Source: CAXXOK01 sp963675655
Lineage (GTDB): Bacteria; Bacillota; Clostridia; Christensenellales; Aristaeellaceae
Assembly (NCBI GenBank): GCA_963675655.1
Contig: OY776489.1
Span: 3,348,001 to 3,412,000 of the forward strand
Length of the DNA: 64,000 bases
Reading direction: 5' to 3'
The notes beneath the pieces were generated by a model, which had not been told where the DNA came from, did not search any database, and saw nothing but the letters and a program-made list of their open reading frames with translations. How positions within the stretch are numbered: position 1 is the stretch's first letter; each line of letters starts with the position of its first letter. This document shows positions 26,358 through 35,374 of this stretch, in pieces. The translations under genes and the position numbers were made by a program.

Positions 26358-26409
26358 CCGGCGCTTCGCCTCCGATGTTTTTGCAATAATCATTGTCAAA
26401 CCAAGTTTC

Positions 26410-26439
26410 ATAGTAAATCAACGCAACGCGCTTTGTCAA
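26410..26439 (-). promoter_or_regulatory. Promoter of the giant modular secreted protein gene
   Basis: Minus-strand TTGACA (26439-26434), 18-base spacer, TACTAT (26415-26410). Transcription would start near 26403, ruling out the ATG at 26411 and supporting the start at 26357. Confidence 0.7.
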
Positions 26440-26545
26440 CCGGGATGTACAAGTTTTGACGGACGTTACAAACCCTGTTTTTGTATGGAAAAGCGTGGAA
26501 AACATGAACAAATCGTGAAACATCCAACAAAATCGCCCCACGGCG

Positions 26546-26573
26546 TTGACGCAAAGCATACAAATGGTATAAT
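26546..26573 (+). promoter_or_regulatory. Promoter of the degV gene
   Basis: TTGACG (26546-26551), 16-base spacer, extended -10 TGG-TATAAT (hexamer 26568-26573). The start at 26619 follows GAGGGGG. Confidence 0.75.
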
Positions 26574-26618
26574 AAGGTCAGTGGGTAGAATATCCATACA
26601 GCAGAGGGGGCAAACACG

Positions 26619-27476
26619 ATGGTAGAAGGACGGAAAACGGTAATAATAACGGATTCCTCCTGTGACCTGAGCGACGAACAATTAGCACAACATCACATCC
26701 GTATGATTTCACTTCGGATCGTATGTCAAAATCAGGAATACCGCGACCGGGTGGAATTGAGCGAGGATCAACTATATGAAATACTGAAAGTTGAACTACC
26801 AAAAACCAGTCTGCCCTTACCGGACGATGTAAGCCTTCTGTATGATGAGTTGGCTGCCGACGGTGTAACCGACGTAATTCACGTTTGCATCTCTTCCGGT
26901 CTCAGCGGTACTTTTAATATGGTGCGTATGCTCGCAGAGGATTACGCGGATCGCATGAACATCCGTGTTGTAGACTCTCTAACGCTTTCCACTGGGCTTG
27001 GCGCAATGGTGCTTGCGGTTGCCGAATCGCTGGAAGCAGGCGATGATCCGGAAACGGCCATCGCGAAAGCGCAAAAGGTACGTTCTTCACAACTGGGTAT
27101 GTTCGTCATCCGCACGTTGGAGTATCTGCGCAAAGGCGGACGTATCGGGCTGGTAGAAGGTGTTGTAGGCAACCTGTTACAAATTAAACCCATCATCTTT
27201 ATTAACGATGACGGCGTATACCAAACACTGGCAAAAGCGCGTGGTTATAAAGCCGCTATTGAAACCATGGCGCATGAAGCCGCTAAAAAATTTGGCAAAT
27301 CCCGCATCAACCTTTCCGTGGTTCACGGACAAGCTTATGAAGATGCTTTAAAGCTGGTCGATAAATTAAAAGAGTCGCTGAATATCGCCTCCTGTTTTAT
27401 CCGTCCGGTCAGCCCGGTGCTAGCCATTCACACCGGTCCGGGGCTGCTAGGGATTGTTGCCAACCTTGCTGAATAG
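26619..27476 (+). CDS. DegV family fatty-acid-binding protein
   Basis: 285 residues, the standard DegV length. Opens with VIITDSSCDLSDEQLAQHHI; the two-domain EDD fold is supported by TSLPLPDDV, VIHVCISSGLSGTFNMVRML and RIGLVEGVVGNLLQIKPII, then HTGPGLLGIV at the end. DegV/FakB proteins bind a fatty acid and present it to the FakA kinase for phosphorylation and entry into phospholipid synthesis. No fakA is next to it. Single-gene unit between its own promoter and terminator. Confidence 0.93.
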   Translation: MVEGRKTVIITDSSCDLSDEQLAQHHIRMISLRIVCQNQEYRDRVELSEDQLYEILKVELPKTSLPLPDDVSLLYDELAADGVTDVIHVCISSGLSGTFNMVRMLAEDYADRMNIRVVDSLTLSTGLGAMVLAVAESLEAGDDPETAIAKAQKVRSSQLGMFVIRTLEYLRKGGRIGLVEGVVGNLLQIKPIIFINDDGVYQTLAKARGYKAAIETMAHEAAKKFGKSRINLSVVHGQAYEDALKLVDKLKESLNIASCFIRPVSPVLAIHTGPGLLGIVANLAE

Positions 27477-27503
27477 CATAGCATAGAAAACGTTCCTATT
27501 TAG

Positions 27504-27531
27504 GAACCGGCATTTCTGCCGGTTCTTTTTT
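27504..27531 (+). terminator. Terminator of degV
   Basis: Nine-base stem (27504-27512, 27517-27525), TTTC loop, then six T residues. Confidence 0.9.
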
Positions 27532-27683
27532 GCTTTTATATTGATTTTTTCATATGCATCCCGCTTAAGAGCTTCCGCATTCTTATGTAAATGCCTTACC
27601 TATGGTTATAAGAAGTAAACCGCATAGGGTAGCTTATACAAGCCTCAAAGTTAAATTACGCCCATTAACAGCGTTCAGGGCAT

Positions 27684-28577
27684 TTACTCCACCAGATAAT
27701 TCACCAGCCGCCCTACCGCCGTTCCGCCGGAAAGCGTTACCTCAACGCAGCAGCTAGCTTGATTGGTAATGTATACATCAGCACCTACATTCCAAAGCCT
27801 CATCATCACCTTTGGGTTTGGGGTATCGTCATCCTCCGCGGGGTCGGTGGAGATCACCGCAAGTTCCGGTCTTACAGTGTAAATAAACCTTTCGCTGCTT
27901 GCATCGTCGGCGCCGTGATGCCCTACTTTAAGCACCTCGGCAGCCTGTATCACCCCAGCGGCCAGCAGCTCGCTTTCTTCCTGTACCTCCATGTCCGCGC
28001 TTAGGAGCATGTCGCCTTGCGGGGTAACCAGCCGCAGCACAAGCGAGTTGTTGTTCTCCTCCTGTTGATCCAGCGATATTGGCCCCAAGGCAGTAAACGC
28101 CATGTCCTCCTGTACGCTTATACTATCCCCGGCATACAGCCAGGTAAGCGCTACGTTATATTTTTCGGATAATTTCGTAACCGGATGATCCTCAACCGCG
28201 TATACAGAATAAGCAGGGGCATAGAGCTGAGCTACGGTAATATCGCTCTTCAGTAGTGTTTTCAAGCCCCCCACATGGTCTTTATCCGTATGGGTAATCA
28301 CGACGCCGTCCAAATTTGTCACCTGATAGTAAGCCAGCGCCCGCAGCATAGCATCCGCGCTTTCTTTGGTGCCGGTATCTACTAAATAATATTTATCTCC
28401 CAAGCAATACAGCGATGCATCCGCTTTACCAACGTTAAAAAACATCGCCTGCACCGCCGTCTGCCGTGGTTCGCTGTCTGCTTGTGTTTCGGCGCGAGCG
28501 CGGAGAGCAAACGGCAGCGCGGCGCTGACAGCGCACATGAGAACAGAGAGCGCCAACGCTTCAAAACGCCTTGGCAT
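27684..28577 (-). CDS. Secreted ComEC/Rec2-like metallo-beta-lactamase-fold hydrolase
   Basis: 297 residues from ATG at 28577 (AAGGAGG about eleven bases upstream; an in-frame ATG at 28772 lies across the divergent uppP promoter region and lacks a site). A signal peptide (ALALSVLMCAVSAALPFAL) is followed by an MBL domain: MFFNVGKADASL, VDTGTKESAD, the metal motif HTDKDHVGG (HxDxDH form, as in ComEC), SADM, and LKVGHHGADDASS. Stand-alone secreted versions of the ComEC nuclease domain are common in Firmicutes and presumably cut extracellular DNA or another phosphodiester, but this is not shown for this branch. Divergent from uppP. Confidence 0.88.
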   Translation of the reverse strand: MPRRFEALALSVLMCAVSAALPFALRARAETQADSEPRQTAVQAMFFNVGKADASLYCLGDKYYLVDTGTKESADAMLRALAYYQVTNLDGVVITHTDKDHVGGLKTLLKSDITVAQLYAPAYSVYAVEDHPVTKLSEKYNVALTWLYAGDSISVQEDMAFTALGPISLDQQEENNNSLVLRLVTPQGDMLLSADMEVQEESELLAAGVIQAAEVLKVGHHGADDASSERFIYTVRPELAVISTDPAEDDDTPNPKVMMRLWNVGADVYITNQASCCVEVTLSGGTAVGRLVNYLVE

Positions 28578-28694
28578 ATGTAAGTACGCCTCCTTTTTAT
28601 AATTGCAATCGTTCGCCCGGCAATCCATGCGTGACAGCCCAGCGGTTAAGGTGTATACTGTGGCAGTTGATAAACAGGAAAGGAATAAAGCATC

Positions 28695-29552
28695 ATGAGT
28701 ATCTTTCAAGCCGCATTCCTCGGACTGGTACAAGGCTTGGCCGAGTTTCTCCCCATCTCTTCCAGCGGGCACCTGAATCTATTTCAAGCATTGTTTCAGG
28801 TAGACCTGCAAAACCAGTTGCTGTTTAATATTCTGCTGCACATGGGTACATTGATCGCGGTTCTTGCAGTGTTCTGGCGGGATTGGATTCATATGATTCT
28901 GCATCCCATCAAGGATAAAACGTTGTTACTGTTGATTGTCGCTTCCTTACCGGCGCTGGTCGCCAAAGTTTTGTTTGGCGATCAACTGGACTATCTGGAA
29001 ACGCACAACATTTTACTGGGTGTATGCTTCCTGTTTACAGGACTTTTACTGCTGCTTACACAATGGCTTTCCGCCGTAAACCAGCGCAGACAGGCAGAAA
29101 ACAATACCACCGGCCCTATGAACGCAATCATTATGGGTTGTTTGCAAGCGCTCGCCATGCTGCCGGGCGTAAGCCGCAGCGGCGCAACGTTGTTTGGCGG
29201 CGTTGCAACCAAATTAGACCGTAAAACCGCCGCTAAATTCAGCTTTATGATGAGCATGCCCGCGATTGTCGCCAGTTTCCTTAGCGAGGGATACAGCGCA
29301 GTGAAAGCCGGATCACTTGCCCAAAGCAACGATTGGACCGCTATTCTGATCGGCGTCGTTGTTGCTGCGGTAAGCGGGTATTTAGCGATACGGTATATGC
29401 TGCGCGTTATTGCAAGCATATCGCTGAATTGGTTTGCGCTCTATGTTACGCTGCTTGGCATCGCAGTAATCGTGCTGCAAAGCACCGGCGTTATTGCCGA
29501 CGCACCCGCGGCGCTGGATGCTGTTGCCCGCAGTATAACGGCTCTGTTCTAA
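28695..29552 (+). CDS. uppP: Undecaprenyl-diphosphatase UppP (BacA)
   Basis: 285-residue membrane enzyme that removes a phosphate from undecaprenyl diphosphate, recycling the lipid carrier for wall and polysaccharide synthesis and giving bacitracin resistance. Both catalytic signatures are present: GLVQGLAEFLPISSSGHL (about 10-27, with the (E/Q)xxxE-type glutamates) and LPGVSRSGATLFGG (about 155-170). About eight hydrophobic helices. It complements the sugar-phosphate transferase that consumes the same carrier at 17-19 kb. The start has an AGGAA-type site. Confidence 0.96.
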   Translation: MSIFQAAFLGLVQGLAEFLPISSSGHLNLFQALFQVDLQNQLLFNILLHMGTLIAVLAVFWRDWIHMILHPIKDKTLLLLIVASLPALVAKVLFGDQLDYLETHNILLGVCFLFTGLLLLLTQWLSAVNQRRQAENNTTGPMNAIIMGCLQALAMLPGVSRSGATLFGGVATKLDRKTAAKFSFMMSMPAIVASFLSEGYSAVKAGSLAQSNDWTAILIGVVVAAVSGYLAIRYMLRVIASISLNWFALYVTLLGIAVIVLQSTGVIADAPAALDAVARSITALF

Positions 29553-29578
29553 CAGCAACTCTCTTTCCGCTCCATATT

Positions 29579-29606
29579 GCAACCGCCTCCGTCTGGAGGC
29601 GGTTGC
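29579..29606. terminator. Hairpin after uppP
   Basis: Twelve-base perfect stem (29579-29590, 29595-29606) with a GTCT loop and no clear U run. A similar, less perfect copy lies at 29768-29791. Confidence 0.65.
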
Positions 29607-29767
29607 GTGTGCCAAAACCCTTATTTTATAGTCACACTACCAGCCTATCTACAAAGTCCAAGATGCTAGGAAGCAAGGGAGAAAAGGGGATGAGCTTACT
29701 CGTTTGTAAGTGTTTCCCTTTCACATCCCACAGCCGACAACGCAGATTGATCTTTTATGGCAGGCTG

Positions 29768-29791
29768 AACCGCCTCTGTTTGGAGGTGGTT
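29768..29791. repeat. Second copy of the uppP hairpin sequence
   Basis: AACCGCCTC / GAGGTGGTT inverted repeat (29768-29776, 29783-29791), close in sequence to the hairpin at 29579-29606, with about 160 bases of unrecognised sequence between. It lies just after the stop of the flavoprotein gene on the minus strand. Confidence 0.45.
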
Positions 29792-29799
29792 TATTATAT

Positions 29800-30426
29800 T
29801 CAGCGGATAAAATCCGTTCTGCAATGTGGCGCTTCCCCCTTGGGAAAAGCATCGCCATTCTGCCGGCCTGCTGTAATGCAGCGCATTAGCCAGGCAAGGT
29901 TACGCCCCAGATTGCGTACAACCTCCATGCCCTCCTCATCTTGCGGGGCTTGCATTGCGTTAGAGCCATGTACCATCGGCCAATAATTAGAGGATACCAC
30001 CGGCATCCCGTTAATCATGGGATATTTATAGAGTACGTCAAGGCTTGTGGTCGTTCCGGCGCGTCTGGCAACGGCGATACAAGCGGCCGGTTTGCCCGCA
30101 AACGCTTTTTCTCCGTTGCCTGCAGAGAACATACGATCTAAAAAGGAAATCAACGTCCCATTGGGCGAAGCGAAGTAAACAGGCGTGCCGATCACCAGCG
30201 CATCCGCTTCCTCCATTTTCTCCAGCGCCAAATTAACCTCGTCATTAAAGGCACGGCAACGGCCATCACACTTGCCGCAAGCAATACAACCGCGAATCGA
30301 GAGGTGCCCTATGGTTAAAATTTCCGAAGAAATCTGTTCCTTTTCCAATATGGCTGCCATTTCTTCCAATACACGCCGGGTAGTCCCATGTGGATGTGGG
30401 CTGCCGTTAATCATCAACACTTTCAT
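29800..30426 (-). CDS. Flavodoxin-fold NADPH-dependent FMN reductase / iron-sulfur flavoprotein-like
   Basis: 208 residues. The FMN phosphate loop is at the very start (MKVLMINGSPHPHGTTRRVL). A Cys set follows (CIACGKCDGRC, about 49-59), which in the iron-sulfur flavoprotein family can bind an Fe-S cluster, though one more Cys pair may be needed. Then DALVIGTPVYFASPNGTLISF, the second FMN-contact loop, and FAGKPAACIAVARRAG. Such proteins transfer electrons or reduce small quinones and nitro compounds in anaerobes. Specific partner unknown. Starts with AGGAGG upstream. Confidence 0.88.
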   Translation of the reverse strand: MKVLMINGSPHPHGTTRRVLEEMAAILEKEQISSEILTIGHLSIRGCIACGKCDGRCRAFNDEVNLALEKMEEADALVIGTPVYFASPNGTLISFLDRMFSAGNGEKAFAGKPAACIAVARRAGTTTSLDVLYKYPMINGMPVVSSNYWPMVHGSNAMQAPQDEEGMEVVRNLGRNLAWLMRCITAGRQNGDAFPKGEAPHCRTDFIR

Positions 30427-30456
30427 GTTGCATCCTCCTTACCGTTTTGCAGTGTA

Positions 30457-30687
30457 TTATCCATTATACCCCGGAACCTCCGGGTCCGGCGTCGGGGTTG
30501 ACGTCGGTTCAGCAATCGTCTGCTGCTCAGGTGTTGCCTGCGCTTCTGTTGTCTGCGCCTGCTGTGTTGTGCCAACCGATTCAGGGGCCTGCTGCTGAAA
30601 GCTATTGTCGCTGTTGACAGCCGTACAGCCTGCCAACAACAGTGTAAGCGCGATACAAATAAGTGCTAATGTTGCTTTTTTCATCAT
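30457..30687 (-). CDS. Small lipoprotein of unknown function
   Basis: 76 residues from ATG at 30687 (GGAAGG upstream; the ATG three bases on is equally possible). A lipoprotein signal (KATLALICIALTLLLAGC) ends in a good lipobox LAGC, with Cys at about residue 23. The mature part is about 54 residues of low-complexity sequence rich in Gln, Thr, Glu and Pro (TTQQAQTTEAQATPEQQ and so on), ending DPEVPGYNG. No domain is recognised. An extended -10 (TGG-TATAAT on the minus strand, 30742-30737) precedes it. It proves that the cell makes true lipoproteins, unlike its two solute-binding proteins here. Confidence 0.75.
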   Translation of the reverse strand: MMKKATLALICIALTLLLAGCTAVNSDNSFQQQAPESVGTTQQAQTTEAQATPEQQTIAEPTSTPTPDPEVPGYNG

Positions 30688-30763
30688 GATCCGCCTTCCC
30701 TTTTCGCAATACGCACCAGATTTCTGTGTCAGGTGTATTATACCATATTTACAGTCAGCGTGC

Positions 30764-30792
30764 TTTACAATCTGCTGGTTGCTTGCTACAAT
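30764..30792 (+). promoter_or_regulatory. Promoter of the pyrophosphatase gene
   Basis: TTTACA (30764-30769), 17-base spacer, TACAAT (30787-30792); start ATG at 30821 follows AGGAGG. Confidence 0.7.
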
Positions 30793-30820
30793 AAACCGTG
30801 AATAAGCTAGGAGGTTTGCT

Positions 30821-31354
30821 ATGAGCAATATTTGGCACGATATCTCCCCTGCACGCATTACCCCGTCGGATTTTATCGCAGTGGTCGAGATTGAAAAGGG
30901 CAGTAAAAAAAAGTATGAACTGGATAAGGAAACCGGACACCTGATTCTGGATCGTATCCTTTACACCTCCACCCATTATCCCAGCAACTATGGATTGATT
31001 CCCCGTACCTATGCGGATGATCAGGACCCATTGGATGTGCTCATTGTTTGCAGCGAGGTTATTCAGCCGATGAGTTTGGTACGTTGCTATCCCATCGGCG
31101 TGTTAACCATGCTGGACCAAGGCCATTTGGATGAAAAAATCATCGCCATTCCTTTTCAAGACCCGACGTATAACGGCTACCATGATGTAAGCGATCTGCC
31201 CAAACATATATTTTCCGAGATGTCCCATTTCTTTTCCGTATACAAAAATCTGGAAGGAAAAGAAACCGTTGTGGACGAGCTCCGCGGCGCATCAGAAGCG
31301 CAGGAAGTCATCCAAAAATGTTTGGACGCGTATGTAAATAAATTTTGCCGGTAA
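30821..31354 (+). CDS. ppa: Inorganic pyrophosphatase, family I
   Basis: 177 residues, the bacterial family I size. Hydrolyses pyrophosphate to two phosphates in the cytoplasm with Mg2+. The core is clear: VVEIEKGSKKKYELDKETG, HYPSNYGLIPRTYADDQDPL and DVLIV, containing the D-x-D-P-L-D metal motif, then KIIAIPFQDP and the C-terminal FFSVYKNLEGKE. Has its own promoter. A short hairpin (31370-31390) follows. Confidence 0.96.
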   Translation: MSNIWHDISPARITPSDFIAVVEIEKGSKKKYELDKETGHLILDRILYTSTHYPSNYGLIPRTYADDQDPLDVLIVCSEVIQPMSLVRCYPIGVLTMLDQGHLDEKIIAIPFQDPTYNGYHDVSDLPKHIFSEMSHFFSVYKNLEGKETVVDELRGASEAQEVIQKCLDAYVNKFCR

Positions 31355-31521
31355 AGAAGACAAGGTGATAAATACCTTGTATTCCCTACGTTTGCTGCGT
31401 TTGAAACTAACGGTTGCATCCGGCAGGAAAACAGCGTAAAATAAGACTGTTAATTACCTATTTACCAAACAGGAGGCGCAATTGCTGTTGCGTGTTTCCC
31501 CCTGAAAGGACGAACGCAAGT

Positions 31522-32325
31522 ATGCAAGTTTTTCACCCTGCGCAAACCAATAACGGTCTGCCTCCCGAGAATGTTTTTTTAGTTGCCGACAGCGCAAACA
31601 CTACCGTGGCAGAAGGTTATTTGGTGCAGTCTTATCACCCCTATCTATTTCCGGACCGACCGGTCAATATATTTTTAAGCGTTTTCTCCAAAGGGCCTGG
31701 GCTGGATATGCTTCTGGGTGCCTTACTTGCGCGCGCTGTACAACTGCGCCAGCAAACGCCGAACCTGAAAGCGCGGGTATTTGCACAAGTGGGTATGCAG
31801 GATGCTGCCATGCTGTCCTTTTACCGTGAAAGCGGCTTTACAGCGGACGATGCTTTGGACGTAGTGCGCATTTACGCCCCCAATGCCAAGCCGAGTGCTC
31901 CCATGGGGTATGAGATGGGCATGGTTCCGCTACAAACGCAGATGGAGCAAACCGCCTTTTTAATGCGTATGAACACTTATCGCTTGAATGCGCTGCAACA
32001 GCCAATGCTGCAGCGGTATATGAGTATGCCCCATTTTTCCGCACTTTATATTTCACGCGGTTCTGAAATTGTCGGCGAAGCCGCCTTTACCGGTGCAGGC
32101 GAAAGCGCGCAGCTGATCGGCTTGTATGTGATGCCGAATTATCGTCGCCTGGGAATCGCCAAAACACTGATCGCATCCGGCATGAATCTGCTTTCCGAGC
32201 ATGGCGTTACCACCTTTGAGGCAGATGTAATCCGCCGTAATGTGCCGCAGTGCCGTCTGGCGCAAAGCTGCAAAGCTACGTTCATCCGCACGGCTTGTTT
32301 GTACCCCGGTATTAATTTTGATTAA
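31522..32325 (+). CDS. GNAT-family acetyltransferase, two GNAT domains
   Basis: 267 residues from ATG at 31522 (GAAAGGAC about ten bases upstream; an in-frame ATG at 31414 has no site). The N-terminal half (about 1-125) is a degenerate GNAT domain with MLLGALLARAVQLRQQ and AMLSFYRESGF; the C-terminal half (about 170-267) has the acetyl-CoA loop LIGLYVMPNYRRLGIAKTLI. It transfers an acyl group from acyl-CoA to an unknown amine. Three bases separate it from the YgjP gene, so the two are co-transcribed. Confidence 0.82.
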   Translation: MQVFHPAQTNNGLPPENVFLVADSANTTVAEGYLVQSYHPYLFPDRPVNIFLSVFSKGPGLDMLLGALLARAVQLRQQTPNLKARVFAQVGMQDAAMLSFYRESGFTADDALDVVRIYAPNAKPSAPMGYEMGMVPLQTQMEQTAFLMRMNTYRLNALQQPMLQRYMSMPHFSALYISRGSEIVGEAAFTGAGESAQLIGLYVMPNYRRLGIAKTLIASGMNLLSEHGVTTFEADVIRRNVPQCRLAQSCKATFIRTACLYPGINFD

Positions 32326-32328
32326 ACG

Positions 32329-32997
32329 ATGGAAAATTATCAATTAATTCGCAGCAACCGTAAGACGCTGGCATTATCAATCGATACAAACGGTACGCTT
32401 ATTGTGCGTGCCCCTTTTTTAATGCAAACTCCACAGATCAACGCGTTTATTCAAAAACAGCGCAGTTGGATCGAGCAAACCCGCAGGAAAGTTGCTTTGC
32501 TTCCGCCTGTACCCCGGTTTTCGCCCGAGGATGGCGCAGCCATCCCCTATTTTGGGCGTTCCTTAACCCTGCAAAGCGCTGCTGTGACAAAGGTGACCTT
32601 GTATGGCGACGTTTTACAGTACCCCGCGCAAAAGGATGCCGCGGTGCTGATTATACGCTGGCTGGAGAAACAGGCAAGGCAGGAGTTACAACGGCGGATA
32701 CAAGCATTGTCCCAGCCTATGAATCAAAAACCGGCCACCTTTCGTCTCTCGCGGGCGAAGGGGCGCTGGGGCAGCATGAGTACCCGCGGCACGCTTAGCC
32801 TTAACCGCGCTTTAGTCCATTGCCCTTCGGCTGTAATTGATTACGTCATCATTCATGAGCTGTGCCATATTCCGCACCCCAACCATTCTCCCGCTTTTTG
32901 GCATGAAGTAGAGTACTGGATGCCGGATTACCGTAGTAAAAAGCAATGGCTCAAAGTCCATTCCTCGCTGGTTTCATTTCTTCCGGACGGTAAATAG
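32329..32997 (+). CDS. YgjP-like (DUF45/SprT-related) zinc metallopeptidase
   Basis: 222 residues. The zinc site is HELCHIPHPNHSPAFWHEVE: an HExxH motif and a downstream His as in YgjP/WLM peptidases. LSRAKGRWGSMSTRGTLSLN before it is also typical of the family. N-terminal strands match the DUF45 opening. Members are thought to process proteins or assist in DNA-linked proteolysis; the substrate here is not known. It begins three bases after the GNAT stop and is followed 11 bases later by an esterase gene. Confidence 0.92.
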   Translation: MENYQLIRSNRKTLALSIDTNGTLIVRAPFLMQTPQINAFIQKQRSWIEQTRRKVALLPPVPRFSPEDGAAIPYFGRSLTLQSAAVTKVTLYGDVLQYPAQKDAAVLIIRWLEKQARQELQRRIQALSQPMNQKPATFRLSRAKGRWGSMSTRGTLSLNRALVHCPSAVIDYVIIHELCHIPHPNHSPAFWHEVEYWMPDYRSKKQWLKVHSSLVSFLPDGK

Positions 32998-33008
32998 GAG
33001 AAGCAGCT

Positions 33009-34094
33009 ATGTACAGACCCATGAAAAACAGCAAACGATTTCTTTGCATTATCGGGCTGATCGTGAGCATTTTACTAATCGCAACGGTTCTGTTGTTTTT
33101 GCATGTACAGTGGTTTGGCTGGGTAATAGCGATTGCTGCTGCGATAGTGCTTATATGGCTGTATCAACAACGTTGGAAACACACTTGGCAACATGTTTTA
33201 ACAAACATTTTTGTCTGCATGGTTGCCGTCGCGGGTATCTTTTTTGCTTCTCCTCTTTGGCATACATTTCGTGTTTTACCCAACGATACCGGCTGGACTC
33301 CACCGGATGGGTATACGCTGGAAATCGTTCAGCTTGCCGACGCCAAATTGGAAATGCTACATAAAATAGACTCTACCAGTGAGAATATGATCCTGCAATT
33401 ACATGGCGGCGCTTTTGTAGCCGGTATGAATGACCGCTACCGGGATATTGCTGTACGGTATAGCACGATTGGCGGCGACTGCACGGTGGCTTCGCTGGAT
33501 TATCGCCTTGCACCGGATTATCCCTACCCCTGCCAACAGAAAGACACTATGTCTGCATGGCGTTACCTAACCGATACGCTTGGTTATGCACCTTCCGCTA
33601 TTGTTATCGCAGGTGACAGCGCAGGCGGAAATTTAGCCCTTTCTCTGGGGCTGCAGCTCCGGGATATGGGCGAGTCGCTCCCGGCTGGGTTTGTTTGCAT
33701 GTCTCCATGGGGAGATTTAAGCAATTCCGGTATATCGCATTACGATAACGCAACTTTGGATCCTTCGTTTGGTGTTAAGAAAAGTGAGTACAACGGGCAA
33801 GCCATCGGAGTGAATACAACTTATCCCGATGGCTTGGACGCAACCGATCCATACCTGTCTCCCTCTTTTGGGGATTATTTTGGTTTCTCCCCAATGTTAC
33901 TACAAGCAGGCAGTATAGAGGTGTTATTATCCGATAGCGAAATGGTATACAATAATGCAACAGCAAACAGTGTAGATTGTACCCTGACGGTATATTATGA
34001 TATGTTTCACGTATTTCAAGCGGTATTCGCTTTGCCATCCAGCCAGCGCGCTTGGGATGAAGTAGCGATATTTCTGGCGAAAGTTTTCCCGTAA
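33009..34094 (+). CDS. Membrane-anchored alpha/beta-hydrolase (HSL-family esterase/lipase)
   Basis: 361 residues. Three hydrophobic helices (about 12-32, 35-55, 62-82) precede a hydrolase domain. The oxyanion motif LHGGAFVAG (about 131), catalytic Ser in GDSAGGNLAL, and likely Asp (LLSDSEMVY) and His (DMFHVFQ) give the hormone-sensitive-lipase layout. It should sit on the outer face of the membrane or in the cytoplasm depending on topology, which I cannot decide. The start follows AGGAG. Last gene of the GNAT-YgjP-esterase run. Confidence 0.9.
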   Translation: MYRPMKNSKRFLCIIGLIVSILLIATVLLFLHVQWFGWVIAIAAAIVLIWLYQQRWKHTWQHVLTNIFVCMVAVAGIFFASPLWHTFRVLPNDTGWTPPDGYTLEIVQLADAKLEMLHKIDSTSENMILQLHGGAFVAGMNDRYRDIAVRYSTIGGDCTVASLDYRLAPDYPYPCQQKDTMSAWRYLTDTLGYAPSAIVIAGDSAGGNLALSLGLQLRDMGESLPAGFVCMSPWGDLSNSGISHYDNATLDPSFGVKKSEYNGQAIGVNTTYPDGLDATDPYLSPSFGDYFGFSPMLLQAGSIEVLLSDSEMVYNNATANSVDCTLTVYYDMFHVFQAVFALPSSQRAWDEVAIFLAKVFP

Positions 34095-34331
34095 GTAGAC
34101 GGTATCGTAGCTCTAGCTTCCTGATCTTTCCAGCTTTTAACAAAGAACATGCATTATAATATCAATCTACTTTTTCACATACGCGGCAGGTGTTGATGCC
34201 AGCACCCTCAATAGAAATATCGGCACATATGCTCAGCACAAGCGCGCTGTTCAGCTTATACAGCAAGCATAGGAAACACCAGGATGCTGCCGTGGAGAAA
34301 ACGTAGCATTTACAGCGGCTTTAATAATTAC
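34095..34331. other. Intergenic stretch without a recognised gene
   Basis: About 240 bases between the esterase stop and the terminator of the convergent ABC-transporter operon. I see no open frame with a ribosome site and no clear structure. Confidence 0.5.
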
Positions 34332-34369
34332 ACAAAAGCGCCACGCGGAAATCCGCGCAGCGCTTTTGT
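34332..34369 (-). terminator. Terminator of the nucleoside ABC-transporter operon
   Basis: Outer arms of ten bases (34332-34341, 34360-34369) and inner arms CGCGGA/TCCGCG (34344-34349, 34352-34357). Minus-strand exit ends in CTTTTGTG. Confidence 0.8.
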
Positions 34370-34381
34370 CCATTATTGATA

Positions 34382-35374
34382 CTACCGTCCGCCCTTATCA
34401 TAGGGAATGCCTTCGGATTTAGGCGCGCGGCTCTTCTTGCTAGTAAGAATCAAGACAATCATAGTTACAATGTAGGGCAGCATTAGGTAGATGTACTCCG
34501 AGCTTTTAATATTCTCAAAGTGCGGCAGGAACGGAATCGATCCCGCATAGGAACCGATGATCTTAAATAGCGCAAAGAACATACTGGCGCCCAGAATATT
34601 CAGCGGCTTCCAGTTACCAAATATCATAACCGCCAAAGCAAGGAAGCCGTAACCGGCCACACTGCTTTGGAACCCGGAACCGGCCGCAACCGTAAAGGCA
34701 AACCCGCCGATGCCGCCAAGGAATCCAGAAATCGCAACGCCCAGATACCGCATCCGGTATACGTTGATACCTACGCTATCAGCCGCGTGCGGGTGTTCGC
34801 CGCAGGCCCGCAGGCGAAGCCCGACCTTTGTTTTATACAGTACAACAATAGCTGCCGCTAATAGCAGGAAAGCCAAGGGGGTCGTCATAAAGAAGCTCTT
34901 AAAGATAAAGCGTTGAAAAAAGCCGTCACCGCTAACGATTCCAAAGTTCTCCTGTGTAATACGTACCCAGTTAGGAATCAAGATCGTCGTTTTTCCCTGC
35001 CCCTGAATCGCCCATGTAAGTACGATGGCAAAAGCGGGAGCCAGCATATTCAGCGCCGTACCGCCGATGGTTTGATCCGCTTTCAGGCGAATGGACGCAA
35101 ACGCCAACAGTAAACTGAATAACAAGCCGGAGATAGCCGCCAGCAGAATCGCGATGAATACGCTTAACTGCGGGTGTGCAGGTCCAAACCCAGTTGCCTC
35201 CATCGTACTCAGGAACAGGCAGCTGAACAGCGCGCCGACGATCATAATGCCTTCCAGCGCAATATTGATGATACCACTACGCTCGGAGAACATACCACCC
35301 AATGCCACCAATAGCAACGGTACAGCGAACAAAATCGTACCGCTCAGGATATCCGCGATTACATTACTTGTCAT
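34382..35374 (-). CDS. Nucleoside-type ABC transporter permease, second subunit (NupQ/YufQ-like)
   Basis: 330-residue BPD_transp_2 permease with eight to nine hydrophobic helices. Family segments: GGMFSERSGIINIALEGIM, ADQTIGGTALNMLAPA and GLRLRACGEHPHAADSVGIN, the last being the cytoplasmic coupling loop. It works with the other permease, the double ATPase and the BMP binding protein of the same operon to import nucleosides or related purines. Its ATG overlaps the upstream permease stop by four bases (ATGA). Confidence 0.94.
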   Translation of the reverse strand: MTSNVIADILSGTILFAVPLLLVALGGMFSERSGIINIALEGIMIVGALFSCLFLSTMEATGFGPAHPQLSVFIAILLAAISGLLFSLLLAFASIRLKADQTIGGTALNMLAPAFAIVLTWAIQGQGKTTILIPNWVRITQENFGIVSGDGFFQRFIFKSFFMTTPLAFLLLAAAIVVLYKTKVGLRLRACGEHPHAADSVGINVYRMRYLGVAISGFLGGIGGFAFTVAAGSGFQSSVAGYGFLALAVMIFGNWKPLNILGASMFFALFKIIGSYAGSIPFLPHFENIKSSEYIYLMLPYIVTMIVLILTSKKSRAPKSEGIPYDKGGR

